Shown piece after piece: positions 11,742 to 21,914 of a DNA stretch of 64,000 nt. Numbering within the stretch: the stretch's first letter is position 1; each line of letters opens with the position of its first letter. The DNA is taken from the NCBI GenBank assembly GCA_023375675.1, contig JALQBC010000016.1:558001-622000 (forward strand). Direction: 5' to 3'. The DNA is from Cytospora piceicola (lineage: Eukaryota; Ascomycota; Sordariomycetes; Diaporthales; Cytosporaceae). The notes under the pieces were generated by a model. It had not been told where the DNA came from, ran no database searches, and saw nothing but the letters and a program-made list of their open reading frames with translations. The position numbers were made by a program, and so were the translations under genes.

Positions 11742-13509
11742 ATGCGGGCTTTCGGGCGCAACATCCTTCGAAGGAAGCAGAACCAAGATAACCGCCGCGG
11801 TGGACGTCTAGGTGTGCAGGGTGAGTCTTACCATGTCCTGTTGTCTTTCACCCCAATCTCCTTTAAACCGCTTTCACTTTGGAGGCCTCTGTTGACGTGG
11901 GTTGTCTCTGCGAAGGCCGTAAAGTCTTTGCCCATTACATGGTAAGCCTTCCAGCCCACGAACCAAGGAGCCGTACCTGACTAGCCGTCACGACAAGGTC
12001 GGCCTGACACACGGCCACACACTCAAAGACTGGACCGATGAGATAGTCGCTGCTCAGGCCTCCCGCATCGATGGCTTCGCCCTCAACATCGGGCCGTCGG
12101 ACCACTACACGATGACGCAGCTGCGCCAGGCCTACGCCGCCGCCACTGCCATCTGGGACGACCAGGGCGCCGACTTTGACCTGTTCCTGTCGTTCGACAT
12201 GGCGGCGGGGGAGTGGAGCACCGAGCAGGTGATCTCCCTGATCAACACCTTCAAGGACTCTGCCGTCTACTGCAGGGTCGACGGCGCCCCGCTCGTCTCG
12301 ACGTTTGAGGGGCCGGGGTGGGCCGAGAACTGGGGGCGGGTGAGGGATGCCACCGGCGGCATATTCCTCGTGCCGGACTGGAGCTCTCTCGGGCCGCACG
12401 GGGTGGGGGAGAAGCTGGGCCTGATCGATGGTGCTTGTGAGTTCTCCCTGCTGGACGGTTGCGATCCCGCGTGGCTGTTGTTGTCAAGGGGAGGAAGGTG
12501 TTTAACTCTGGTTTCATAGTCTCATGGGGTGCTTGGCCGCGAGCGGACGAACATCGCATAACGACCCATGAGGATTCTCTCTACAAGAAGGCGCTCCGAG
12601 GCAAGGCTTACATGATGGGCGTGAGCCCGTGGTTTTATACCAGTAGGTTATTATCGTCTTGACCAGGAAGAAGACCGAGATGGAGTACTCACATTCATTC
12701 TGTGCAAAGGGTTACCACAGTGGAACAAAAACTGGCACTGCTCGAGTGAGACGCTCTGGTATGATCGATGGCGGCAGGTTCTCGAGCTTAGACCGGATTT
12801 CGTCCAGATTATCACATGTAAGTCCCCTCGCCCCTCAAGGCCAAGCTACCATGTCACTTCAATTCTACATCATGGCTGATACCTCGCACAGGGAATGACT
12901 ACGGCGAGTCGAGCTACATCTATGACCCGACCCGACCCTCGCAGGTCGTACCTGGCGCGGAGAAATACGTGCACGACGCACATTCACATTCAGCGTTCCG
13001 AGCGGTTCTTCCTTATTTCATCGCTGCTTACAAGTCTGGCCTCGACAAGGTCATCCCACCAGACGAAGACTGCGCTATCGCCTGGTACCGAACTACTCCG
13101 GCGGACTGTTGCCATGATGGAGGTATGTACCGAGTCGCCGTCACCCCGAGTAAGCCGACAACTTATGCATATGTACAAGAACTAATTGTAAATCTTCTGT
13201 GATGGGATAGATACCGTTTGGGGCCAGGGTGGTTCTCAGAGTGCCAGTCAAGCGGCCAAGGATGTCATCTCAGTGCTGGCCATCACCAAGGAGCCCACCA
13301 CTGTGGCCGTCAGTATCGGGGACTCTTCTCAAGAGTTTGAGACGTATCAGAGGTTCGGGCACGTGTCTTTCTTTGAAGTGCCGTTTGATGGCAGGGCGGG
13401 CCCAGTCCAGCTCACCCTGAACGGCAAGTCCGCCACGGGGACAGCCATCAGCGATGGTTGTCACACGTGCGGTCACAACACGTTCAACTGTGCCACAATA
13501 CATATCTAG
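11742..13509 (+). CDS. Glycoside hydrolase family 71 alpha-1,3-glucanase (mutanase-like)
   Basis: Likely hydrolyses alpha-1,3-glucan of fungal cell walls. Seven exons: 11742-11820, 11916-11941, 11998-12436, 12520-12642, 12710-12817, 12892-13122, 13211-13509; all junctions keep frame and give 434 residues. Recognisable GH71 blocks are KVFAHYMVGLTHGHT at the start of the domain, FALNIG, DLFLSFDMA, FSWGAWP, MGVSPWFYT, LPQWNKNW, IITWNDYGESSY and AIAWYRT. The second exon is only 26 nt but encodes the invariant FAHYM stretch. The N-terminus chosen (first 26 residues Arg/Gln/Asn-rich) has no visible signal peptide, and no alpha-glucan binding module follows the catalytic domain. Cytoplasmic or non-classical export, or a missed 5' exon, are all possible. 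Family assignment is strong; the exact first exon is not. Confidence 0.9.
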
Positions 13510-13777
13510 CTAATGGGGACGACCAAGGCAACGGGCCTTAGAGCTCGGACTGCTTGATTAATTTGAGAGATTTTGTCGCCGACTTTCCCTGTGGCTTTTG
13601 AGTCTTTGAATGGGTTCGTTGTCGGGCCTTATGAGGGGACACGTTCACATTCGACCCTTTCTCCCAACAGATGACTTCCCTTGAGTGATTCTTCCACCGC
13701 CCAGATTCGAGAACCAAGTATCAGGTCATGAAGATTGCAGCATGGGGCTCGTATTCTCTTTCTTCATGTCGCTATAA

Positions 13778-14437
13778 TCACAAAATTTTACCAGCTTCCT
13801 TCCTTCTATCCCGCCACTCGTTCTCTAACATGGCGAAACCCAGCTGATCACTCCATCCGCCATTGTACCACAGTGCCTCGCGTTTCCGCTGCTCGAGGAT
13901 AAAGCCCAGTTTCTCATACAGCCGTCCGGCCCCTTCGTTGTGGGAGAAGCTCTCTATACCGATCCTGTGTAGTCCGTGGAGCTGGAACCCCCATTCGAGG
14001 ACCCAGTTGATCGCTTCACTCCCGTACCCCTTCCGCTGATACTCGGGGAGGACATCGATGCTTATGTAGGCGTTGCGGTGGTGAGCCGTCTTTGGGCTGA
14101 AATCAGTCAGGGATATGAGGCCGACGGGGACAGGTTGCGGCTCTGGTCTCTTCTCGGGGGATGCGTCTGTCTTTGAAGTTGTCTCATTCGCGGACGCAGG
14201 TGTAAGAGATGAGCCGGATGGCAGGCAGATAACGACAGCAATGAGACATGAGTCGAGATGTGTTTTCCACTTCTTGGTGTTCTCCTTGTTCTGAGGAACC
14301 AGTGGCGCTGTGTTCGAGTTGGCGAAGCCCTCTGTGTCGAGGCTGATGGAGTGGATAAAGGCCAGATCCTCAGGGGTTTCCTCGATGGCTCTATAGATGA
14401 GCCTTTTGGATGTAAACATTGCTCTGGCCGCCATCAA
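13778..14437 (-). CDS. GNAT-family N-acetyltransferase (RimJ/RimL-like)
   Basis: Single-exon 219-residue protein. The C-terminal half has the acetyl-CoA binding motif A (DVLPEYQRKGYGSEAI) and motif B (NEGAGRLYEKLGF), the hallmark of the GNAT fold; the N-terminal TSKRLIYRAIEE resembles the RimJ/RimL subgroup that modifies protein or small-molecule amines. A Thr/Ser/Pro-rich insert (about residues 80-105) separates two strands of the domain. The start may instead be the Met seven codons downstream (14419), since the first six residues look non-conserved. It converges on the GH71 gene, 268 bp between stops. The substrate cannot be deduced. Confidence 0.85.
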   Translation of the reverse strand: MMAARAMFTSKRLIYRAIEETPEDLAFIHSISLDTEGFANSNTAPLVPQNKENTKKWKTHLDSCLIAVVICLPSGSSLTPASANETTSKTDASPEKRPEPQPVPVGLISLTDFSPKTAHHRNAYISIDVLPEYQRKGYGSEAINWVLEWGFQLHGLHRIGIESFSHNEGAGRLYEKLGFILEQRKREALWYNGGWSDQLGFAMLENEWRDRRKEAGKIL

Positions 14438-16043
14438 GGACTTAGTGTGAGGGTGAGTGAAAGGTTGTAATGAGCTGAACGGTGTAGACCTGGTAGATGG
14501 GTCAGGCTTGGTCTTATACGGGTACGACGATGTCCTCGGAGATCAGGATCCTCTCAATCAGGATGCCGCGCCAGTGTGAGCATCGGACCTGACCCGGCGC
14601 AGCAAGTCAAATTGGCGGCGCTACCATTGTAAACTCGAGGATCACTCGGTGCGGGTCAAAATCCTACGCCAGGACCAGTCCTGTTGACTCATCGGTGAGG
14701 TCTTCGGCGAACCGTTTTGGGTATAGACGATGCTGCAGGATAGATGAAGGATCTAAGTATCCACTCGGTAACTCAGGTCCGGTCCGATCCGGCAGGGGGG
14801 TGCTGGATAAGGTGGCAAACTGCGACTCCAGTTCTGAACATTAATGATAGATCGTCGTCACCTTATTGGACGTTTCCTCGATACGTTAAACACAAAGTGA
14901 AGCATGAGAGATCCCGGGAGATGGGGGTCGTGTCACCAGAAATCGTATAGAAGCTTGAATATGATAGATCAAAGTAGGAGCTGCTTGGTCAGACAGGCCG
15001 GACGATGGCTACATGCCCGATGGTAGCACCATCATCAACACTAGCTGGAAGCGCGTCGGCAATTATTGTCTTATTTTCGTCGTGACAGTATTTAGGAGCC
15101 GATGATGGGTTCACATACTCAGCCGAGCGGCACTTCTCATCGCTCACTTTCGCCCATACATGTGAACGACGCTGAGTACTGTAAATGGATAATTGCAGCA
15201 AGATTGAGACCTGGCAGATCGTGTGCCCGCTGTCATACCCGGAACCTGCTACACATGGTAATTGGAGCCCCTTTGTTTGATTGCGATGCAATTGAAGATG
15301 AACCCCCATGAGGCTTCGTCGTAAGGCGGGCCTGCTACTACGTCGGGCGCTGGGCAGAACAGATGCCTGTGTCGGGATCAAATAGAAATAGACGAATCCG
15401 CGCATACAGCATAAAAGAGTGCGTTCTGTGGCTATGTTTGATAGTCGTCCATGTTGATCTGATCGCTGGCACGAAATGTGACTCGTTTCAGGACGGTGAG
15501 GTGAGTTATCGCTTTGTTCATTGCCCGTTGCGCCCGGTGTTGGTAGCGCAATACCAAAGACAATTCCAGAGAACCTCCGGTTTGGGCATAGACAGTGACA
15601 AAATGGTGTGGCTCGAATATGGAGAAGAATAAAGGAAATGTTTGGGCGGGGGACAAAGAGAAAGAGAAGTAATTGCTGTGCGTTCAAAAGTACCGTGCCT
15701 ACTTTGCTACACCACTTGGAGTGCAGTAACTTGCAGCCCTGGATAGCCTCGGAAAGCCATTGAACACTCACCAGTTGGATATTACCCGGATGCGGTAATA
15801 AACATGGTCGCGGTCGAATTGTAAGAGAACGGGTGCTTGGCCGTTTTCAAGAACAAAGGTGGCTGTTCTGAGCTGAGGAGCATTCCAGATAGGAACAATG
15901 GAAATATCAAGGGTCAACAACCCGCCAAAGAGGTCGTCTGCCCTCTGCGATTATTCTACCATCATTAAGGTTGTTTCGCATTGTCATCTCCTACTCAGGG
16001 CTGGTCAAGTTGAGGTTTCGCTGCATTCCCACAACCGCCCACG
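14438..16043. other. 1.6-kb intergenic region, no convincing gene
   Basis: Between the acetyltransferase start and the pseudokinase start. A 260-codon open frame on the minus strand (14989-15771) is the longest, but it is Cys/His/Ser-rich with no recognisable domain and no ordered hydrophobic pattern. Its reverse strand also has open stretches. It could be a chance frame, a degraded gene or a lineage-specific orphan. The last few hundred bases should hold the promoter of the next gene. Confidence 0.4.
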
Positions 16044-17440
16044 ATGGCCGCCATCAACCAAGAAACCATCGACGAGCGCAAGGCGCGAGAGTCGAAGCAG
16101 CATGACTACAACATCATCAAGAGGATCACCGACAACTGCTATGTCGTGGAGCGCAAGTCGGACGGGACACAGCTCCTGGGGCACCCCTGGGACCTCAACC
16201 GGACGGATCCCGAGTTTTCGGCCCTGATGGAACGCGGCGCCAAGGTTGCGGTTGGCAACGTGCTCAACCACCCCAACCTGATCAACCACATCGACACGCA
16301 GATCGACTTTGCCTTCCGCGGCACGACCACGCAGGTCGCGTCGTTCCAGAACATGCTGCTCTGGGACTTCTGCGACGCGGGCACGCTGGAGGCGCTGTTC
16401 CATGAGCCACCGGTGAAGCCGACCAAGAACACGTTCTCGGAGACGATCGGGCACTTCCTGCCCGAGGGGCTGTGCTGGCATGTCGTGCTCAGCATGCTCA
16501 AGGCGCTGGCCTGGCTGCATGAGGGGTACCGTGAGGAGGACTACATCCAGTGGACGGCGGACGGGACAGCCGAGCGGGCGACTCGTTCGCGGACGCTTGA
16601 TCCGGACTGGATGCCCATCCTGCACAGGGATATCAAGCCGAAGAACATCTTCTTCCAGCACCCCAGGGGCACGGAGACGTATGGCCTCTGCAAGCTGGGG
16701 AATTTCCACAACTGCTTTGTGTCTGGACATGTCAACAACTGGTCCGGTGGGCAGGTAGTCAGCATCGAGCATGGGGACGAGCGGCTGGAGATCCTGCGGA
16801 GGACAATGGCCGTGGACAACATATACACGGTTCCCAGGGTAAGCAGACGAGCCTCTCGTAGCTGGTCGAGCTAAGCTGACATGACTCTGATGATTCAAAG
16901 AACAAGAGACCATACACAAGAGGCAACGACCTCTTCCACCTTGGGGCGTGTTTGTACCGGATGATGTGCGGAGAGTATGTGCCGGACCCGGAAGAATGCC
17001 GGATATGTGGACAGCGACACTGGGATGCGGAATCGAAGAAGCCGCCCAATGTGATTGTGGCCTGCTATCCACACTTCAATGTCGATGACAGATGCGACGA
17101 CCTCGCAGGCTACTCAAACCTTCTCCGGAACACGGTGAAGGACCTGCTGTGGAACTATCGTGCGGGCCTCAACGACCGGAAGTCGACGGCAGTTGGGCTT
17201 CTCCAGCAAGCCAAGCAGCGGTACCTCGAGTGGAAGAGGACCTACGCAGATGGCAAGCTTCATCGTGACTCGTTTGATGACGAACTGCAGCGCCACAACA
17301 ACATGGTGAAGAAGAAGGAGGCGGACAGAAAGCAGGCGCTCGCTCAGAGTGGACCTGGAGGGATTGATATCAGTGCGCAGGGACACGTCCAGGCGGAGGT
17401 GGGAGAGGGAGACGGCAATGGTGATGGTGGTGGTAATTAA
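16044..17440 (+). CDS. NEK-like protein kinase homologue, probable pseudokinase
   Basis: Two exons (16044-16838 and 16901-17440, phase 0) give 444 residues. The fold is kinase-like: a VVERKSDG block resembling NEK N-lobes, an intact HRDIKPKN catalytic loop (Asp about 196), and an ND-containing F-helix region (GNDLFHLGACLYRMM) after the splice. Three key elements are changed: no Gly-rich loop is visible (ITDNCYVV), the VAIK-type lysine region reads LLGHPWDL with no lysine, and the Mg-binding DFG reads NFH (residues about 220-222, within KLGNFHNC). This argues for a scaffold or pseudokinase role. The C-terminus is Lys/Arg-rich coiled coil ending in a Gly/Asp-rich low-complexity tail. A weakly active or atypical kinase is the alternative. 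Confidence 0.8.
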
Positions 17441-18057
17441 CCAGAGGCTTGATCAATGTCCTAGTGTTTGTATAAGTATGCCAGTATGGTATGTAGACGA
17501 GGATGGAGGTAGGAGTACCAGGTTACTCAAGTACTCAGTCAGGTGCCGTGGTCGTCAAGTGTCAGTGTCGATCAGTGCATGAGCGTGTAGAATGTGGACT
17601 CGTATAGTGGAGTTTGTGGGGCTTAGAGCTTCGAGCTTGGAGGGGCACATCATCTTTAGGCATCGCGCTTAGTGTACTCCCGCGCCCTAAATTACCTACT
17701 TAAGTAGGTATTAGAGACTGTCCGTGTGTACCGATCTACTAGGAGTGACAAGTACCTACACTACTAATACTAACCTTGGCACTACACACCCGCATACCCA
17801 AACATCTACCCAGGTAGATAGATATACACCATACCTACTTCATATGTAACCGATCTGCAATCTGAATAGTCTACGCATCTTCTATTTTGTTGTTGAAGCC
17901 GTTCTACTCTTCCATCTACCACATTGGCTCACCTTCGCTCCAATCCAAACCGAACGTCAATAACCCTCATTCCGCGCCCACACACGACCACCCACCAAGA
18001 CAACGACTACAACGGCAGTAACGACAGCGACAACAACCTCACGCGCTCATAACAAAC
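17441..18057. promoter_or_regulatory. Intergenic region upstream of the Roadblock gene, with a perfect 18-bp palindrome
   Basis: About 620 bp. It contains the palindrome TACCTACTTAAGTAGGTA at 17693-17710, other TACCTA/TAGGTA half-sites near 17750-17840, and a CA-rich stretch (about 17970-18050) just before the next start codon, typical of a fungal 5' leader. No gene seen. Confidence 0.5.
17693..17710. repeat. 18-bp perfect palindrome of TACCTA/TAGGTA half-sites
   Basis: TACCTACTTAAGTAGGTA equals its own reverse complement. It belongs to the dispersed palindrome family described in the findings, with a long centre between the two half-sites. Confidence 0.85.
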
Positions 18058-18900
18058 ATGGCGAGCCTCCGCCACCCACCGCTCCTCCTGACCAAACGCC
18101 TAACGTCCTTCCTGCACCTCAACCTCTCGCCCCAGATCACAACCCTCCTCCTCCTGACCCCGGACGGGAAACTCCTGGCCTACGCGTCGCAACCGCCCAT
18201 ACCCGTCGCCACCCTGCGCACCCACGGCACCGTCGCCGCCAGCCTATACGCCATACACAGCAACGGCACCGACCTCGACAGCATAGACGGCGCGCTGCCC
18301 CCGGGCAGCAGGGGGTCCACGCCGGCCAGCGCGACGAGGGGCAGGAGGAGGAGCACGACGGCCGACCCCACGGCGGCCGCCACCGCCGCGGCGGGCACGG
18401 GCGGCGGGCCGCTGGCCGTCACGATACAGCTCGAGAGCGGCACAGTGCTGGTCATACGGAGGCTCAAGTGCGGCATGCTGTTCGTCTCCATGGGCCCTCC
18501 GGCCGCCGGCGGCAACCCCCACCCCCACTCCCGCCCGGGCACGCAGCACGCACACCACCACCAGCAGCAACATCCTCCCTCGGGGGACGGCGGCGACGCG
18601 GCGGCGGCGAATGGCCACCACACCCCCGCCTCCGCGAGCCCTCCGCACCCGCCGGCACAGCAGCAGCAGCAGCAGCTGCACCCCGGGGTGCTGGGCTCGC
18701 CCAGGGACACGGCGAGCATCCTCAGCGGCGCGACTGGCGCGACCGCCCAGACGCAGACGACCGACAGCTCCGTGGTGTTTGGCGCCGGCACGGCGGGCGT
18801 CGTGGCCGCGAGGCGGCACGCCGAGGAGCTGGCGCGGTGGCTGGACGACAAGCTGGGGACGCTGGAGGTCCCGGATGACGGGCTCTGTGGGTTCGTGTGA
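18058..18900 (+). CDS. Roadblock/LC7-domain protein, LAMTOR2/Ego3-like
   Basis: Single-exon 280-residue protein. The N-terminal 60 residues (LLTPDGKLLAYASQP, then VAASLYAI) and the strand pair AVTIQLESGTVLVIRR with GMLFVSMG fit the Roadblock fold of LAMTOR2/p14, whose human and yeast (Ego3) counterparts scaffold Rag GTPases and TORC1 at the lysosome or vacuole. The C-terminal amphipathic helix (RRHAEELARWLDDKLG) fits the last helix of the fold. Between strand and helix sits about 90 residues of Pro/Gly/His/Gln-rich sequence (nt about 18495-18760), and a second Ala/Gly/Arg-rich insert precedes the central strands. The protein is therefore over twice the family's usual length of about 125. The assignment rests on pattern recognition; another Roadblock subfamily is possible. 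Confidence 0.65.
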   Translation: MASLRHPPLLLTKRLTSFLHLNLSPQITTLLLLTPDGKLLAYASQPPIPVATLRTHGTVAASLYAIHSNGTDLDSIDGALPPGSRGSTPASATRGRRRSTTADPTAAATAAAGTGGGPLAVTIQLESGTVLVIRRLKCGMLFVSMGPPAAGGNPHPHSRPGTQHAHHHQQQHPPSGDGGDAAAANGHHTPASASPPHPPAQQQQQQLHPGVLGSPRDTASILSGATGATAQTQTTDSSVVFGAGTAGVVAARRHAEELARWLDDKLGTLEVPDDGLCGFV

Positions 18901-19665
18901 TGGTGTGCGGGAGGGGGTTAAGGAGATGGATCTGAAGAGAAGGAAGGAACTGCGTTGGATCGGAGCAGGTGCCCGGCTTGTGTGTGTGGTTGCGCACTGG
19001 CGACGAATGGGCTTGGCTTGAGGCTGGGACCTTGGTCTGCTCTCGCTTGTGTGGCACCTCGATGGTATCATGTTAGGCCGGACTGGGGATGTTCTCCGAG
19101 TTGAGAACGGACGGACAAGCGCCGCGTCAATCACGATCAGGTTCGAGAGCCCGTGGGAGGAAGCCTCCTTGGGATGGGGAGGGGGAAGGCCACATGCGCT
19201 GAGCCCGCCAACCCGCACTTTTAGATGGTTAGTGTGGTGTTCTCAAGGAATTGATTGTTCGATGATCTTGGTGTGATGCGGAAGAAGAATATGGTTGAGG
19301 CTGCCGACGCTGGCCTCTCTACAACTTCTTCTGATGTTCGGACAGAGGTTGGGAACCGAACCTAGAAAGACAGACACATCTAGAGAGGAATTGGCACCTG
19401 TTTGGGAGGTACAGTGCACATGAGATTGCTCTCGGGCATGGCATTGTTCCATACATCTAAGCAAATCTGTACCTCAAAATGTCAAAAACCATGCTTGCGC
19501 CCTTCCGTGTTCGGCCAGTCTGTCGGACCTGAAGCCAATGTCCATCCCTAACGCCGCTCCAATGCTGAATGAATAAAGTCCTCGCTGTGGAAGGAGATGA
19601 ATAATAATACACGTGTGCCATGACGACATGCGTCAGGGAGCCGAAATCCTCCCGTACTTGTCGCT
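18901..19665. other. Intergenic between convergent genes
   Basis: About 765 bp holding the 3' regions of the Roadblock gene (+) and the disordered-protein gene (-). Nothing protein-like or repetitive was recognised. Confidence 0.4.
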
Positions 19666-21914
19666 TCACTCGATGCTCAACCTCGTAATACCATCGTTCG
19701 TATCCACCATGCCCTGGTATCCTACACGTCCCTTCGCCCGCGCCTTGTCACCAGCGTTCCCCGCTGCGCTACTCTCGCTGCCCGGCGTGCCGCCCTTTTC
19801 ACCTCCGGCATTCCCGTTGCTTCCCGGCCTGGAACCCCAGGGCGCGTGCTGCATAGGACTCTGCATGATAGGCGAGCCCTGTATACTCAGCCCCGGCGAG
19901 ACGGCGCGGCGCTTGAAGCTCACGGGGTCCAGGTCGTCGTCGCGGCGGCGCTTCGTCAGCCTGCGAGTAACATCTGCCACGGACGGAGGAGGGTGTTGCT
20001 CGGCGGGTGGCATCGACGAGGAGCCGCTGAGCTGTGGCGTGTCGTTGCCGGAGCTGTTGGTCGTCGTCATGGGGAACATGAACCCGCTGTTCCCAGTTGG
20101 TCCAGAATATGTCGAGGGCGAGTCCATGTTCATTTCGTCGAGGCTCATCCCCGACGAAGACCCTCGTGGTGGCCCTGGAGGGGGTGGGGTGGTCCTCGTA
20201 CCGCCCACGCTGCTTGTCTCGGAGAAGGTTTCCCAGAACATCCTGCCTTTGGAGTTCTTTTGCGCCTGCTGCTTGAAGCTGCTTGACAGGTACAACGCGT
20301 TCGAGTCCACCATCATCGCGTCGTCGGCTGCCTCCTCGAGTGAGTCCTGGGTCGGCAGGTTCGGGCTTGACTGTGCAGTCGCAGTCATAGACGCGGCCTG
20401 TGTCGCTTGGCGTGGAGATTCGAAGTCCACGTCCTCGCGCACCTGGCGGATGACCTCAGACTCGCGCCGGAACTCGGATTCCACAGGCGCGCCTTCTTCC
20501 ATGAGTGCAGCTTTGATGCGCGCGAAATTCCTGGTCTTGGGCTAAGGTAACGAACGTGTTAGCAGGTAGATGTTCAGGGAGACAGAAGAACAAAACAAGA
20601 CAGGTTGGGTTGGGTGAAGTAGAGACGAGTCAAGTCGCATACCAATAGGTTACTTCGCCGGGTCACAGCTCGCCTCACGACCCGATTCTGGCCATCGTTC
20701 CCTGGCCCCAGCACACCATCGACATTGACACCCGTTTTCGGGCTGTCTTCGCTGTCACTGCCCTCGATGTTCAGATTGTTGGCCGCCCAGCTGATGCTCT
20801 CGCGCCGGGCATGCGATGGGTTCATTTCTTTGGCCATATTGCCGTAGGAGATCGGGTTGCTCGGGGGCGACTTGGAAAGCATGCCTGCAGCCGAAGGTGT
20901 AGGAGGGAAGCCCAGGCCCAAAGCAGCACGTGCTTTCTTTTTAGCTTGTTTGCGAGGTCGCTGCCGTTGCTGGAAGGACATGAGACTATTGGAAGCTGGC
21001 GATCCACCGCTGGCTGGCCAACCGGAGCCAGAACCTGCTTGCGACGCCAACGGGTTGTAGCTCTTAATTACCTGGGGAGTGGTCTCGTATGGTTCCTCCA
21101 TGTCTTCGTCCATGATGTCGTCTTCGTCGGAGCTTGTGGAAAAGTCCGAGACCAGAGGTATGTTTGCTGCACTGCCCAGTGACGTCGAGATGTGGTGTCG
21201 TTCCTGGTTGCCCATCATAGACCACAGTGAATTGGAGGTCTGTTCGGGGGCGCCGAAGTGCGTAGGTCTCCTGCCTGGTATGTTCATGGCCCTTCCACCT
21301 ACGGTGGGCGAAGAATCTGGAGAGGACTGCTCGGCGAGGATGGTATGGTGTAGGCTCGTGGCTGCGCGGGAGAAGTCAAGGCCCCTGGACCTTCGTGGCA
21401 GGATATTGGTGGGCGACGAGTAAATCTGGGAGTGGTCGAGCTTAGGCGACAGCGGGGCGGGCTTGGGGAGCAGCGGGTTCGACTGCTGTGTAGGAGGTGT
21501 CGAGGCCTGTTGTTGATATTGCTGCTGCGGCTGTTGCTGTGGCATGTGTAGCGAGAAGGCGCGCAGAGGGAACCCGGACCGGTGAGGGGTGACAGGAGGA
21601 AGAAGCGCCGGCGGGGCTGCTGCCATTGAGGTCGAGGTCGAGGTCGAGCTGGAGAATGATTCGCGTGAAGGGACTGCGGTAGTGATGTTGCTATCATCTT
21701 TTGAGGTGCGACGCGATGCTTCCGCCATCTGTGCTGGAGTGAACCTCCTGGGCGTGCCTCCGCCGTCGGACATCGAGCGCGCGTGGTGTCTTCCAGGAGT
21801 CCTGCTTGCACCGGTCGTCACAGAAGGCCCGCCATCACCTTCATCTCCCATGTCCATAACAGCGACCTCATCGTACTCGACACCTGGCGTCGTTTGTAAC
21901 GGGCGGATGTCCAT
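19666..21914 (-). CDS. Conserved-looking, largely disordered fungal protein of unknown function
   Basis: Two exons on the minus strand (21914-20643 and 20541-19666; 101-bp intron, phase 0) give 715 residues. I do not recognise a named family. Most of it is Ser/Pro/Gln/Thr-rich and predicted disordered, with a Gln-rich run near residues 125-140. The intron sits inside the most ordered-looking segment, where splicing joins RRAVTRRSNLL to PKTRNFARIKAAL, followed by EEGAPVESEFRRESEVIRQVRE. This basic-then-charged block looks like the conserved core. A possible bipartite basic nuclear signal (TKRRRDDDLDPVSFKRR) lies near the C-terminus, and SP/TP dipeptides are frequent, suggesting a phosphorylated nuclear regulator. 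That role is inference only. Confidence 0.8.

Noticed and set aside
16005..17072. 355-codon frame antisense to the pseudokinase
   Set aside because: Runs through the intron and promoter of the real gene and shows no protein family features.
18244..19218. 324-codon minus-strand frame over the Roadblock gene
   Set aside because: Dominated by translated low-complexity GC repeats (poly-Ala/Arg/Leu); shadow of the plus-strand gene.
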